DNA of 64,000 nt from Leptasterias polaris (GCA_037783415.1 JAZGTN010000009.1:2108001-2172000), one strand, 5' to 3'. Positions 31,300-43,918 are shown, numbered from the stretch's first letter. Translations and numbers: made by a program. The notes: generated from the sequence alone by a model not told the origin.

Positions 31300-33920
31300 A
31301 AACAGAAAAACCAGCCTGTTTTAAGAGGTACCCCATTAAGAAGGCAGATTTGGAAACAACCAGACTGCGTATCTATAGAGAAATCGTTATAACGGAACTA
31401 ACTGTGTACACAAATCATTCATGAAATGGCCGTGAGTCTCAATATGGAACGAGGACACTTCCCTGTGAGAACCATATCTGACTGCCACTTTCAAAGGAAT
31501 TAGTTTTAAAAGAGTTTTTTATGGTGGCGAAAGTCCCCATTTCAAATACTCCTGTCAAAAAATTTGGTAGCTAAACGCCGACAGTTTAAAAAGGAAAATT
31601 CAAGCTGACATTTTGTCGCATGACCGGATCTCTCGCGCACTCTTGCCCAAACTTTGGGCCAAAGGAACAAACCATAGAGCAGGGTCCTTGCTCTATGAAC
31701 AAACCAGGGGGGCGGACACGGAAAAAGAAAAAGGTGCCATCAACGTTGATACTCGTCTCATTCATGAGCATGCCTTACATGCATGCAGTCGAATCTCTGT
31801 TCATGCAGTCAGATCGCAGCAATAAAGCGCTCTGATTGGTCCCAGGCTTCATACCAGGAAACGCAGCCTTTGTGTGTCACCCTGACTGCTCGGTATACCA
31901 TACCAACACACACAAACTCCGGACGCCGACTGGTCCACACATGAAACCGTTAACGGAAGTTACTATTTAATTCGAACGTTACATTTTGAAAATCATAAAA
32001 ATCGATTGGGTAGAATGGGTGGATTTTTACAAAAAAATTCACAATGGTAGAAAACTATATATTTAAACAAGAACTTGAAAAATATCAGGGGTAGAATGGT
32101 TCAATTTTTCACTTTCGTCGCGTTTTGTGACACTGTTTTAGGGGTGTCGAAATTTTCATTCAAAGCAATAATACATTGATTAACGGTATGGTGCTGTTGC
32201 CTGGCCATGCGCCTAATGTTGGAGGGACGAATGCATTTTTAAAATAGTCTTGTCTAGATATTTGTCAAATATTTATTTTTATTCCACTCCAAAAACCTGA
32301 CAAATAAACTATACATATATAATTGGTAAAATACTGCCTTACTTTTATCTAATTTAATCCATTCGTGTTAGTGTAAAAATTAAACACCCCTATTTTTGTA
32401 ATGGTGCGTTCACACAGCATCGGGGGAAAGAATTGCGCAATATCGTGTCCGCCCCCCCTCCCCACCCCACCCCACCCCACCCCACCCCACCCCACCCCTG
32501 GAACAAACAATGGCGTTTAGCATAGAGTTGTAAGGACCACCGTGGAGTCTAGCCCCATACTATTAAAGGGCCAATCCACTCCGTATCCTGTGGCTCTATT
32601 CATGGGGTAAGTAACATTATGCTTTTAAGTTTTCTTATTTCTGTCAAAATACACTTTCTTGAAACCACTGGCACTTGTTTTATCATTATTCCTAGGTTGT
32701 TCACATACATTTTAGCCTCAAACTTATGTGCAAAGGTAGTAGTACTATAGTAGTCGGGCTGTAGTTCACACACGCTAGTACTGTAGTAGTACTACTGTGC
32801 TGTATTATAGTATTATTGATGAATCGAAATCCCTTCCCCCCCATTCACAACGTACATGACATTTTGTATACGCACTGTGTATTAATTGCGAGTTTCAAAA
32901 TGGCCGTCGCTCATGTGTGACGTCATCTTTTAAGGGTTGTGCACACGCATAAGCCCGACCGGCTGCCCAGTCAGTACAATCGAGATCAGCGGTCCCACTC
33001 CTGTGAAAAGGGGCTGCAACATGTAACCTTTGACCCGATTGTGAATATTAATGAGCAGATCAACCCTACGTTTTCGATACATTGATGAATTGTTTTAGGG
33101 AACTGCCGTCGAATAGGCGTTGTTACCCAAAATTATTAACGATGAGATTTGTTCGTATTATTTAGTCTGCTGTAACTTGCCATTATAATAAGATGTACAT
33201 TGCTTCCCAGTTGTAAATATTGCTACGTGTACTACCTTGGCATTTAAATATGCATTACTTATACATTAATGTTTATTCATACAGGGTGGTTCGTGGTTGG
33301 CTGCTGCAAGCGTGCCTATGATAATTTATGCAAACGTTGCGTTTATGTTAATTTATGTTAAACCATTTGTATGGTGCTTTGTATGTGTACAAAGATATTG
33401 TCGGTGTTCAATAAAATGTTGAATAAATTATAGAATTAAACGCAGTTTAGAATGAATTTGTGTTTTATTTTACGACAAAAATAGAGGGTGAGAAGGTATT
33501 ACACAGTGCAACTCAACATTTTGTAATTCGAGGATGTTGCACTAAAAAATCAACTTAAATTGCTTCTCGTCACCCAGGAGTAAATGATTACCTGCAAGGG
33601 TGAAGTGAATAATTAAAGCAACCGCCGTGACAATTTGGCTGTCGGGTGCTGCATACACCAAAGGAGTTGAGATGGTTTCCAGGGGAGGAATGCTTAGGGG
33701 GAGAGGGGCTGTCGTCATGATCAAAGTACGCCTGTTACTAGGCTGTACACATGGATTTATGATTATTTTAACCCAGCTATACTACTGCATGCGCGGTTGG
33801 CACTGACCGTCGCAATATTATAATGATGGCGCCATGTTGTGATGTGACGGCCAGAGCACGTCCGTGCGTGCAGTGGGTTCATAATTCAATGTACAGCACA
33901 GAGCTATATATTATTGAAGT
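31300..33920. other. Intergenic, mostly unassigned
   Basis: Includes a (ccccac)n run at 32459-32498, short gtagta clusters near 32740-32800, and a family E fragment at 33715-33790. No supported exon seen. Confidence 0.4.
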
Positions 33921-33928
33921 CTACAATC

Positions 33929-34140
33929 CCGGCCAAAATGCTTGGGCCACCCATTCGCAACGTGACAATAAACATCCCCTCACCCCTTCCCCCGTCACAA
34001 TAAACATTCTCTCCCCCGTCCCCCTGCCCAATGTTGATGGGAGCGCAGACCGCGCAATGAGAGCCAACATTGAAAGGGGGCACGGGGGCCGTGGTGCGGG
34101 GGGAGGGGGGGGGGGGGGGGGCAACGAGATATGGCCGGGA
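33929..34140 (+). mobile_element. Transposon-like element, CAATCCCGGCCA ends, copy 1
   Basis: Ends caatcccggccaaaatg / gatatggccgggattg. Inside: cttgggccacccattcgcaacgtgac, ataaacattctctccccc and a gggggg tract near 34098-34121. About 95% the same as 35534-35744. Confidence 0.75.
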
Positions 34141-34415
34141 TTGTCTGAAAATTTTAAGCGTGAATTTTTTTTAAAAGAAGGCTTTAGAAATACTATAAAT
34201 GTGCACAGACAGTGAATTGTCATTGCTTGCAGAGTAGGGCGTTAAAAACAAAATACTAAACAGCAATGTTTTTGTTGGGGGGGGGGGGCACAACAGGATT
34301 GTCTGACATTTGTGAGCATGAACACAAAATAAATAATAACAAATTGAAAAGATGGCTTTAAAAAACTTCAAGAATGGGCATAAGCAATGAGCATTCATTG
34401 TATACAGAGTAAGGC
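34140..34415 (+). repeat. Two diverged tandem copies of a ~150-bp segment
   Basis: ggattgtctga..gtgaa..aaaagaaggcttta..tgcttgcagagtagggcg (34135-34245) is echoed by ggattgtctgac..aaaagatggcttta..gtatacagagtaaggcg (34293-34420). Confidence 0.55.
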
Positions 34416-35164
34416 GATACAAAATGAGGGGAAAAATAGCATTTTGTCCAGTTTGGACTCGAATTCGGGTCAGATACTTTGTTAAGTGGATATCTTAACC
34501 AGTACACCATGTGAGTCACATAAACTGCGGGGCAGAGATGTTTGATATTCTTTGGGTGGTGATGCCGACGATTCACCGTAGTAGATTAAAGAAGGAGATT
34601 CACTAAATTTCTTTTCTATTCTGGTGTTGATGGTTAACCGTTTGATTTTCTGCCAAATAACTGAATGAGGTGGTTGAAAAGAAAGTGAACAGGTTATGTG
34701 TTGTTTGTGTACCGTAATGCACTTTTCACGTTGAATAAAAAACAGTTTTTCGGGAAGTTAGGAGCCAAAATGGCATGGTTAATCGTCATTGTGAACCGTC
34801 TTACATGCAGGCTACAAGAAAGTTTTGACATGTATTTCTCGCGCAAGCGCAAGACGGCCATGCCAGGAATCGTCTTTGTAACGCCTCAGAGTGAAGAGGC
34901 AATGGAGTTTCTATCGGGACGGGCTATTTTGGGGAGCGACACCGGGGTTAATTTGTGTTATTTTATTAATATTCATAGCGAACATACACAAATGACAGTA
35001 TTAAAAGCATGTACAGTTTGAGAAAGAAGAAATATATAGTTCGAAAAAACAGAAGATTTGACAAGAATGAAATGAAATGATTAATTTAGTGTTCCCGCAT
35101 GCACGCCTGATGGTTCTATCTGAGACATGCGTCAGTCCGCATGCAGACTTTAGTCTTGCCGAGG

Positions 35165-35400
35165 TTAATGGGCCCTCTGTTCTCCTAAGTTTCTGCAGAT
35201 TCTCACCAATAGACGCTCCTGACGCTTAGACATAAGTCTTTTTCGCCCACCTCTGCTACGGCGAGAGCGGTCAACTTGCCCGTCACGTTCACAAATGCGT
35301 TTAACCGAACTACGCGATACTTTGCACGTTGCCGCTATTTCTCTCTGTGATTTTCCGCTCCTCCGCAAAGGACGAATATATGCACGATTTTCGTTTGAAT
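35165..35400 (-). pseudogene. Tc1-like transposase N-terminal fragment
   Basis: On the minus strand, MRRSGKSQREIAATCKVSRSSVKRI then RSRRSRGGRKRLMSKRQERLLVRICR: the paired-type helix-turn-helix of Tc1-family transposases followed by its basic linker. The catalytic DDE domain is absent, so it is a dead fragment. Confidence 0.7.
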
Positions 35401-35533
35401 TAAACCACGAAACACCATGTTGACAAATGCCTTTTGCTTTGCTTCACTTTGATGAATTTTCTCCGCTCCACCAAAGATTGCAGTATATCTGTGTGCAACT
35501 CAACTCCACAAAATAAACTAAGCGAACTTTCAG

Positions 35534-35744
35534 ACAATCCCGGCCAAAATGCTTGGGCCACCCATTCGCAACGTGACAATAAACATTCCCTCTCCCCTTC
35601 CCCCGTCACAATAAACATTCTCTCCCCCGTCCCCCCGCTCAATGTTGATGGGAGCGCAGACCGCGCAATGAGAGCCAACACGGGGCCGTGGTGCGGTGGG
35701 CGGGGGGGGGGGGGGGGGGGCAACGAGATATGGCCGGGATTGTA
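35534..35744 (+). mobile_element. Transposon-like element, CAATCCCGGCCA ends, copy 2
   Basis: Same ends and order as 33929-34140, with a longer g-tract at 35701-35720. It sits 130 bp from the Tc1-like fragment, which may have supplied the transposase; this is inference. Confidence 0.75.
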
Positions 35745-35809
35745 GCTCTAATGAACAGCCTGCTGATCATGACGACAGTCCCCCTTCAGGCCTAACAACA
35801 GTAGTTATA

Positions 35810-36031
35810 GATAGGTTGCAGTATGACGTAAGTCGGCCATCTTTACGGGCAATTTGGAACACACAGTCATGCGTTACGCGTGAGAACGGCGTGCAGCACG
35901 CGCACATTTCACAAAACTCACTGCACGATTGGTTAGTGAATGACGCGGCTGCGTTAATAATTTGAGCGCTTGACGCGCCTGCAAGCCAAAATGCGATTTG
36001 CCCGTAAAGATGGCGTCTACTGGGAACTATC
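35810..36031 (+). mobile_element. 222-bp MITE family H, copy 1
   Basis: Ends gataggttgcagta / tactgggaactatc, with gccatctttacgggca inverted near both ends and TA on both sides. About 97% identical and the same length as the copy at 49998-50219. Confidence 0.85.
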
Positions 36032-36717
36032 TATAGTGAAGGTGCTGCGATACAATGTAGCGTGAGCGCCAAATAAAATTAATAAATAGGGCCTATTGGA
36101 CCCATATCATTGACGTCATCGCGCCGCCATCTTAGAGGCTAAACGGTGATGAAACAATGAAAAATGCACGTTAGGTTGGTTGTACGCCAGTGTGTTTTTT
36201 AAAACCATAGAATGGGAAAACTCATCAAAAAACCATGTTGACATTATTTGCTTTTTTGAGTATCACCATGCCAATTTGTAAAGTAAATGTTTGGAGTTAG
36301 AATTAAAAAGAAATGTTGTGAGTTGGGCAGATTTCTACCGTACATTTTGCCAACACTATATAATTTGAAATAACTATGTCCACAATCTAAATATGCCCGG
36401 GTCATGTAAAATCCTGCAGGATTGTTTTAGCATGTGGTGCTTTATGCGCGACATGACGTGTGTTACCATGAACAATGTCCCGTGATGTTCAGTCACGAGT
36501 GGGGCCTCCGAACCTAGTGTTGTAGTATTGGAAGGACATTTCGTTCGGGTCTTGATTGATAATAATCATGAAACGGCTTCATCCGCAGATAGAAGTATTT
36601 ACCTCCTGGGCCCAACTTCTGTATTTGTCGCTACATTTCAGTTGTTAATTTTGCTCTGGTCTTTACATTCTAAACGGGAATGTGAAAACATGTCTTTGGT
36701 GGGTGTAATTAACACTA

Positions 36718-37117
36718 GTTAAAGGGTCTTTATACGTTTGGTAATGACTCTGAAAATTTATGGCAATAAAAACTTCTGTGGTAAGAAGTACATCAGCTTT
36801 GGATAGTATAATTCATTTTTGAGAAACATTTCACTTCGAAATACTGCGGTTATAAGCTATCACTTTCTATCCCCAAGAGTTTGAATCTGAGAAGCGTTTC
36901 TGTCAGAAACGTTTCTCAGATTGTGTATTCCTAGGGATTATTCTTCCTGCGTGGACATGATTTCGCTCAGGTTTTCAGCGGTATCTCAAAAATGCGACCA
37001 TCTTTTGAGGTGAAATTTTCACAGGTTAGTTTTATTGTAAATAGATACTTTTATATATAATTAAAATAATCGAACGGTTAAAAAAACACAAAGGTAGGCC
37101 TATACATTTCCTTTAAA
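36718..37117 (+). mobile_element. MITE family I, copy 1
   Basis: About 400 bp, ttaaagggtctttatacgtttggtaatgactctg at left. The middle is an inverted agaagcgtttct/agaaacgtttctcaga, followed by ttcttcctgcgtgg, atctcaaaaatgcgaccatctttt, and tttccttta at right. Other copies at 42237-42637 (inverted) and 51774-52174. Confidence 0.75.
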
Positions 37118-37524
37118 CAAAACATCAACCCTATAGGCCTAATTCCGTTTGTTTTTGTCAGGAGTCATTTTTAGTCCTTCTGATATCGGGACAGAAATGG
37201 CGTACAACCTAAAACCTCACCCCCTTCTTATGGCGGTTTGTCTGCCATCTGAAGGTGGGGAAACCCCATCAAGTTTGTGAAGGACATAACTTGATTACAT
37301 TTCCCGCCAACTTGTCTGAAACGGCGGGTCACATGGCCGTGTCAGATCCATCGATCTTCAAGTTGCGGCGGCAAAGATTTAATGTTATTTTTTTATGAAC
37401 CGTCAAGTGGAAAGTGTAGTGGGTTAACAGTAGGTAAGGTTCAATTCTATGAACTTCATTTCACCCCGGGGGGGGGGGGGGGGGCATGTAGGAGAGACCC
37501 CCTTCATGCTATCACGTTTTTCTA

Positions 37525-38300
37525 AAAACGTGCCACCTACAAAAATTAACATTGGAGAATCCATAATTCAACCATCTCGTGAAGTCAGAAACCTCGGTGT
37601 TCTTATGGATTCTTCAATGAGTATGACCGACCAGGTAACCAATTTATGCAAATCTGCTCTTCTTCAAATTCGAAAAATAGGTCGAATCCGGCGCCATCTT
37701 GATGATAATTCTACTCTTCTACTTGTTCATGCCTTTGTCACTTCTAGACTCGACTCTTGCAATTCTCTTCTCACTGGACTGTCAGATAGAGAACTTTCTA
37801 AAATTCAACGAGTTCAGAACACCGCTGCTCGCCTCGTCACGCACCCCTCGTTCACAACATATTACACCCATCTTACAAGAACTCCACTGGCTCCCGATCA
37901 AACTGCGTATTGTATACAAGTTAAATCTTCTCACTTTCAAAGCTCTTCATGGCCTATCTCCTGACTATTTGTCTGATCTTCTCCATAAATATATTCCTGT
38001 TCGTCCTCTCCGATCTGCTGGCCAATCCCTACTGATGCAAACTACCTTTTCCACTAAATTCTATGGTCAAAGAGCCTTCAACTTCATTGCACCTTCATTA
38101 TGGAATGACTTACCTCTTCATATTCGCCAAGCTGGCTCTCTTCAGATTTTCAAGGGACTTTTAAAAACTCATTTGTTTGAATCTTTATTTTGTGTAACTT
38201 GCTTTATATTCATTTTCAATGTTTTATGTTTTTGTGTTGCGCATAGAGGCTTCTGCATTATGCGCTATATAAATATATCGTATTATTATTACCACAATCA
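37525..38300 (+). pseudogene. CR1/L2-like LINE 3' end, frameshifted
   Basis: C-terminal part of a non-LTR reverse transcriptase: VRNLGVLMDSSMSMTDQV, RRHLDDNSTLLLVHAFVTSRLD, CNSLLTGLSDRELSKIQRVQN, then a frameshift near 37846. It continues HITPILQELHWLPIKLRIVYK, LLTFKALHGLSPDYLSDLL, and RAFNFIAPSLWNDLPLHIR. It ends gcgctatataaatatatcg(tat)n, the usual tail of this LINE group. 5'-truncated, with a g18 tract just upstream. Confidence 0.88.
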
Positions 38301-38805
38301 ATCTGAATGGGTACGTCAACATCTATGTAAACCTTAAAAGGTGTTTTTAAACAAACAACCATAATCGATGTAAAACAATCTTGGTCATACGCCCCGGGAA
38401 CGCGCGCTAAATTTTCCCCCCTTCACTATACGCTGCGCCTTCGGTGTATGTTGTTAAACTGGTTGCAATGTGCATGATTAGCATAGATCGTGAACTCCAG
38501 TGGTACTCTGTGTATGATGAACCCATCACATAGCCGACTTCAATAAAGACATCACCACATTTTGACAGATCGAAACATCGCATGTTTGCCAAGCTGGTTC
38601 TTACCACAGGGACTCATTTATGAGCCATGCTTTGTCACTTTGGGGACTGTCTTCATCATCAAAGCTTAAACCAGGGTAGCCCCACCATTATCAAAGAACT
38701 GGTTTCCCCGAGGCAATGTGATCACGTGTAAAAATTACATAATTACGGAGCACAATAAAACAAGAAGAGCACCAAACATTAGAAAATAACCAAATCCATT
38801 AATTA

Positions 38806-39133
38806 AAAAAATAATAACAAATCTGTGAAACGTTTGGCTTAATAATTGGTCATCGAAGTTGCAAGAAAATAACGAGAGAAAAAGACACTCTTGTTGCATA
38901 AAATTGTGTGATTTCAGAATCAGATACCTAAGAAAGGCTTGATAATTATATGAAGCCTTTCTCCGATTCAAAATTTGGGTAAAAATTACCTCTTTCTCTT
39001 CAACACTACTTCAAAGAATGTCGTTTCTTACAATGTTTTATAATATCAATAGCTCTCCAGTGCTCTTTACCATGTAAGTTTTTATGGCCATATTAACTTG
39101 TGGAGTAATTACCAAAAGTTCACACTGCCTTTA
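38806..39133 (+). mobile_element. MITE family C, decayed copy
   Basis: Retains aataataacaaatctgtgaaa, cattggtcatcgaagttgcaag-like, cttgttgcataaaattgtg, caatgttttataatatcaatag and the tacc..cctttaa end. Confidence 0.55.
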
Positions 39134-39326
39134 ATTCAAAACCTCATCATTTTGTGCAAGACCAAACAAATTATGCACAAGACTAATCAATTTTTGTCTT
39201 CAAGAGTAAAACAATTCTCACGCAAGATTATTTCTTTTTTTCATTAAAGACTGAAATGATTGGAATCATCTTTTAATGTAGCTCCGGTTTTGATATACGT
39301 CCTTGCCCTATTACATCTACTCGATT

Positions 39327-39437
39327 TGTACAATTGTTTTAACACACTATGGTGTTTATTTTCATTATTTCGTGGGCATCTATACATGACAACACCCATG
39401 GTGCCAATTTTAACACCCCGGTTTTTTGCAGTGTAGG
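39327..39437 (+). mobile_element. Fragment of the CACTGCAAAAAC MITE family
   Basis: Ends in ttttaacaccccggttttttgcagtgta, the same as the right end of the complete copy at 43364-43560. The left end is lost. Confidence 0.6.
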
Positions 39438-39477
39438 TCCTTTCGTTTGGTTGCAGTTTGCAACAGCCACTTTTTTA

Positions 39478-40443
39478 CGGTGGCGTAACTAAGGGGGGGC
39501 ACGTGCCCCCCCCCCCCCCCCCCACCCCCAATTGATGTCGGTGCCCCCCGGGTGCCCCCCATTTGAAATCTGAACCTTTGATACTATAATAATTACCAGA
39601 ATATAAAAATGTTAAGTTTTATAAACTTTTATGGAGCACTGGTGTCGTATAACTCATGTTTCAAACTATTTTTCTATTTACACATATTTGTTGTACCTTT
39701 GCAATGGACTGCAGTTGTTATTTTTACCAACGTCTTCAGAGTACGGTAAATCACGTCCGCAAATTGTATGATGACTAATCGCCCGCGCGCGCCCCATTCT
39801 GCCGGTGCCGTTGCATTTATCGTAAGTATATAGGGCCTACATGAGGAAAAGCCATTGAAAGTTAAACTATTGAGCTGTGAGAGCATTGATCTAAAATATT
39901 TGCTTCATTTAAGACATTACTTTGTTCTTAAGTGTATAGGGTATATTAAATAGTTTGTCAATATGTAAAATCGAAATGGGGGGGGGGGGGGGGGGCGGAT
40001 GGGTCAAAACAATTTCGAAAAAAGATCAAAGTTTTTAACATTGATTAGGACTGTGCATGGCCCAAGTGTGTAATAAATAATACTAATACTACAGTGCCAG
40101 TCCTCAAATACATAAATCCCCATAAAAAAGACTGCGGTCTTGCAATCCCTTGTTAACAGTTATGATTTATTTCTACACATTCAAACAGTAGGCCTAACTG
40201 CATGGTTCTAGATGTGCGAAAAAGAAGAGGAAAAAAAAGAAAAAAAATAATAATCTTTGTAAATTGACTATAATATTCCCTTTGGCTTAATTGAGGGGCT
40301 GTTTGGAACCCTCCATTGCGTAGATTAGGATCCAGTTTTTAAAAACTGCAAAGGAATGTTTAGTTGGTTTTCCAGCAGTGCCCCCTAGACAAAAATGTTC
40401 CCCCCTTGTGCCCCCCTGAAAATTTACCTTAGTTACGCCGCTG
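39478..40443 (+). mobile_element. hAT-type non-autonomous element, copy 1, 8-bp TSD
   Basis: 966 bp. Ends cggtggcgtaactaag / cttagttacgccgctg. The 8-bp repeat ctttttta flanks it (39470-39477, 40444-40451). CAGNGGCGTAAC ends with 8-bp TSD are typical of hAT elements. No transposase ORF. Poly-C/G tracts sit next to both ends and at 39979-39996. Confidence 0.85.
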
Positions 40444-40755
40444 CTTTTTTATCATGTTAATCTATCGTCCAGACAGTGATGCTTAACTATTAATGTGCTC
40501 CAAACTAACCCAAAAGGTTTTGTATGAAGCTTTATATTGTGGGTTCAACACCCTTTTTCAAATGACTTCCTTAAAAAACAAAATTGCTTGAAATTCAATG
40601 ATGAAAACTCTGCAGTAGGCCTAATCCTATAGATATTGTTTTTGATGGATTTTCTCCGATTAGTCTTTGTTTTTAAAGTTTGACTCCAGAGGCCTTCCGA
40701 TTTTCTGTTTAGAAACGATCCCCCGTTAAAATTCTCAACGTGTATAGGTCTGTAG

Positions 40756-41763
40756 CAGCGGCGTAACTAAGGTAAATTTTTAGGGGGAACAAGGGGGGGG
40801 GGGGCACCATTTTTTCTAGGGGGGCACTGCTGACAAATCAACTATAGATTCCTTTGCACTTTTTAAAAACAGGATTTTAATCTACACAATGGCGGGTTCC
40901 AAACAGCCCCTCATTTAAACCAAAGGGATGGTCAATTTGCAAAATGATGTTTCAAATATTTTTGGGTTTTTTTTCTTTCTTTTTTTCTCTCTTCTTTTTC
41001 GCACATCTAGAACCAGTTACTGTTATGAATGTGTATAAATAAATCTGTTAACAAGGGATTGCGAGACCGGAGTCTGTTTTTTATGGGGATTTATGTATTT
41101 GAGGACTGGCACTAGTATTTATTTATTACACACTTGGGGCCATGCACAGTAGGCCTAATCAATGTTAAAAAATTTGATCTTCTTTCGAAATTGTTTTTAC
41201 CCATCCGCCCCCCCCATTTCGATTTTTACATAAAATATTGACAAACTATTTAATATACCCTATACACTGAAGAACAAAGTATGTCTCAAATGAAGCAGAT
41301 ACTTTAGATCAATGCTCTCACAGTTCAAGAGTTTTCAATGGCTTTTCCTCATGTACTTACGATAAATGCAATGGCACCCAGCACGTCGTGTAGCTTCATG
41401 TGACACTACCGTACCATATTTAACGTGGCAGACTGAGGCAGAATGGGGCGCGCGCGGGCGATGAGTCATCATACAATTTGCGGACGTGATTTACCGTACT
41501 CTGAAGACGGTGGTAAAAATAACAACTGTCCATTGCAAAGGTACAACAAATATGTGTAAAAATAAAAATAGTTTGAAACATTGAGTTGTACGCCACAAGT
41601 GCTCCATAAAAGTTTATAAAATTAAAAAAATTATATTCTGGTAATTATATAGTCTCAAAGGTTCAGATTTCAAATGGGGGGGGGGGCACCCGGGGGGCAC
41701 TGACATCAATTGGGGGCGGGCACGTGCCCCCCGTGCCCCCCCCCCCCCTTAGTTACGCCACTG
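40756..41763 (-). mobile_element. hAT-type non-autonomous element, copy 2, inverted, 8-bp TSD
   Basis: 1008 bp. Same family as 39478-40443 in the opposite orientation: it starts cagcggcgtaactaagg and ends ccttagttacgccactg. TSD gtctgtag at 40748-40755 and 41764-41771. The inside matches copy 1 block by block in reverse (for example ttgcggacgtgatttaccgtactctgaagac). Confidence 0.87.
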
Positions 41764-41771
41764 GTCTGTAG

Positions 41772-42160
41772 CCAGCCTTTATCTTTTCAACACATTTTCA
41801 TGATTGAATGTGCCACCAGTGTGTCTGACCTGGTTCCTCCTATCAGGATGTTTGAGCGTGAAACCAGACTTTTTGCTTCTTCTCACCCATACACTCTTAA
41901 TTTGCTGAGATGTAGAACAAAGGGCCATTCCAACAGCTTTATTCCACGTACTGCATCTCTTTGGAACTCCTTGCCTGGTGCATGTTTCCCTCCATCCTAC
42001 AATTAAGACTATTTTTAACTTAATAAGAGTAATAGGCCTATCAGTTCCTACCTTCAGCTCCTCTGTGTTTTTTCATCTTAAATGTTTTCTTCTTGTAGCC
42101 CCTTACCGAGAGTGACTTTAGTCTTGTTTGGGGCGAACTTGCATTTAAAAAAATAATAAT
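41772..42160 (+). pseudogene. LINE 3' remnant
   Basis: IECATSVSDLVPPIRMFERETRLFASSHPYT, then CRTKGHSNSFIPRTASLWNSLPGACFPPSYN, the typical C-terminal end of another non-LTR retrotransposon ORF2. It is followed by ttgtttggggcgaacttgcattt and an aataataat tail. Confidence 0.7.
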
Positions 42161-42236
42161 AATTGTAAAAGGAAGAAGATGAAAACAAGTTTAGAAATTT
42201 CAAATGACAATGTAAGTCACATTCTTACTTTCCACA

Positions 42237-42637
42237 TCAAAGGTGCTGCATACGTTTGGTAATTGGAGCCTACTGATTGTGTTAATCCTATATAAATGTA
42301 GGTAGATACAATAAAACTAACCTGTGAAAATTTCACTTCACTTCAAAAGGTGGTCGCGTTTTTGAGATATCACCGAAAAACCGGAGCGAATATTTCCACG
42401 CAGGAAGAATATTACCCATAGGAATACACAGTCTGAGAAGCGTTTCTGACAGGAACGCTTCTCAGATTCAAATTTGGGGGAATAAAAAGTGATATATTTT
42501 TCCATAACCGTAGTACTTCGAAGTTAAAAGTTTCTCAAAATTCATTATACTACCCAAAGCTGCTGTACCAAGTAAGTTTTTATTGCCATTAATTTTCAGA
42601 GTCATTACCAAACGTGTACTGTGCACCGTGCCTTTAA
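42237..42637 (-). mobile_element. MITE family I, copy 2
   Basis: Inverted relative to 36718 and 51774. Keeps gcatacgtttggtaattggagcc at one end and gtgcaccgtgcctttaa at the other, with gagaagcgttt/aacgcttctc inverted in the middle. Confidence 0.75.
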
Positions 42638-43236
42638 TGTATTTTTTACAGCCTGGCAGATGTTCTCTACATACAGAAACGGACAGCTGGAAAGCCTTCA
42701 CCGGCAAAACGCACCCACCCACTTTGTTTTATAACAAACCGACTCACTTGAACTGTTTGCTTGAGGGAAAAATCGAGTTCCTCGCTATTTTAAGTTTTAG
42801 TCTCCCAGCTTTTTACTGTCTTATCGCAATCATTTTATACTGAGTAGTGAGTATATACCACCAACATACCCCAAAAAGCAAACATTGTATGAACAGGTGA
42901 GTAAAAGAATAATGCATTAGAGCATTTAAAGAACATTCATAAATACCCGGGACAGTTTAAAAAAAATTCTGATTGGAGATCACGTGGCCATGTTTAAACG
43001 AGTGATATAAACACAGTAAAATGTGTTTAAACATACCCGTGGCGCGCACTACGCGGGGGGGGGGGTCAATAAAGTCTATTAGCACGCGCGCGTACGCACA
43101 ACTAATGGGCGTCGCTCGCAAATTTACCCTTTACTCTCAAACGGAACCTGCGGACGTGACGGGAAATGAAAAATCACAGAAAAATTCACAGATTTAAACA
43201 TGATTACGCTTTTTAACAAACAGGGCATTTATTAAT

Positions 43237-43343
43237 GGGAATAAAAGAGTGGTGACTCGGTCTTGAACGTTCGTTTAAAACCTTGCAGGGTCGTGGCCGG
43301 TTTTAAAAGAACGTTCAAGACCTCGTCCCACTCTTTTATTCCC
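43237..43343. mobile_element. Short hairpin element (GGGAATAAAAGAGTGG ends)
   Basis: 107 bp with inverted gggaataaaagagtgg / ccactcttttattccc and inner gtcttgaacgtt / aacgttcaagac. Confidence 0.6.
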
Positions 43344-43363
43344 TACAATACCAGTGAAAAGTA

Positions 43364-43560
43364 CACTGCAAAAGCCGGGGTGTTAACATTGACACCTTGG
43401 GTTTTGTCACATGTAGTAGATACAAAACACTAGTTTCTGCTAACACAATTACATTAGTGTTATTTAAACACCATTTATGGTGTTAATTTTGATTCTCTAT
43501 TGAGTATCTTTATGCGACAACATCCACGGTGTCAATTTTAACACCCCAGTTTTTGCAGTG
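43364..43560. mobile_element. CACTGCAAAAAC MITE, complete, TA target
   Basis: 197 bp. Ends cactgcaaaagccggggtgttaa / ttaacaccccagtttttgcagtg with TA both sides. A Tc1/mariner-type pattern. Confidence 0.8.
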
Positions 43561-43569
43561 TAAGTATTT

Positions 43570-43750
43570 GCTGTTTTCAAGGGGTTGTCTCAGTGGTTTC
43601 TTTCCTGCCTTTCACATCGGCGGAACTTGGTTCAAATCCCACCACGAACTGGAGCCTTGCATGTGGAGTGGGTTTTCAGTCCCTATGATTGCGTGGGTTT
43701 CCCCGACTTGGGATTTTCCTCTCACAATATTTCTTCTCGGTTCCTAATCA
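43570..43750 (+). mobile_element. tRNA-derived SINE (decayed)
   Basis: A-box-like ttgtctcagtggttt and B-box ggttcaaatccc at tRNA spacing, followed by a gtgggttttcagtccctatgattgcgtgggtttccccg body. Confidence 0.55.
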
Positions 43751-43849
43751 CTGTTGGCGCTTGCACTGTAGGATGTAAACCACAAGAGACACTGACCGTT
43801 GGTAAATTTTAAACAATTTTGGATAGAACAAAACAAATTGATGACAGAT

Positions 43850-43918
43850 TACAGATTACTTGGATCTGTAACCTCCGGAATAACGTGCCGGCGCTCTACC
43901 AACTGAGCTATCTAGCCT
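43850..43918 (-). mobile_element. tRNA-like sequence, SINE head or tRNA pseudogene
   Basis: On the minus strand: ggctagatagctcagttggtagagcgccggcacgtt, a clear A-box, then a ccgg..ccgg stem. The B-box is broken (ggttacagatccaag), so it is not a working tRNA gene. Confidence 0.5.

Noticed and set aside
43850..43918. Possible tRNA gene on the minus strand
   Set aside because: A-box is good but the B-box and T-arm are broken, and the acceptor ends do not pair; treated as SINE/pseudogene.
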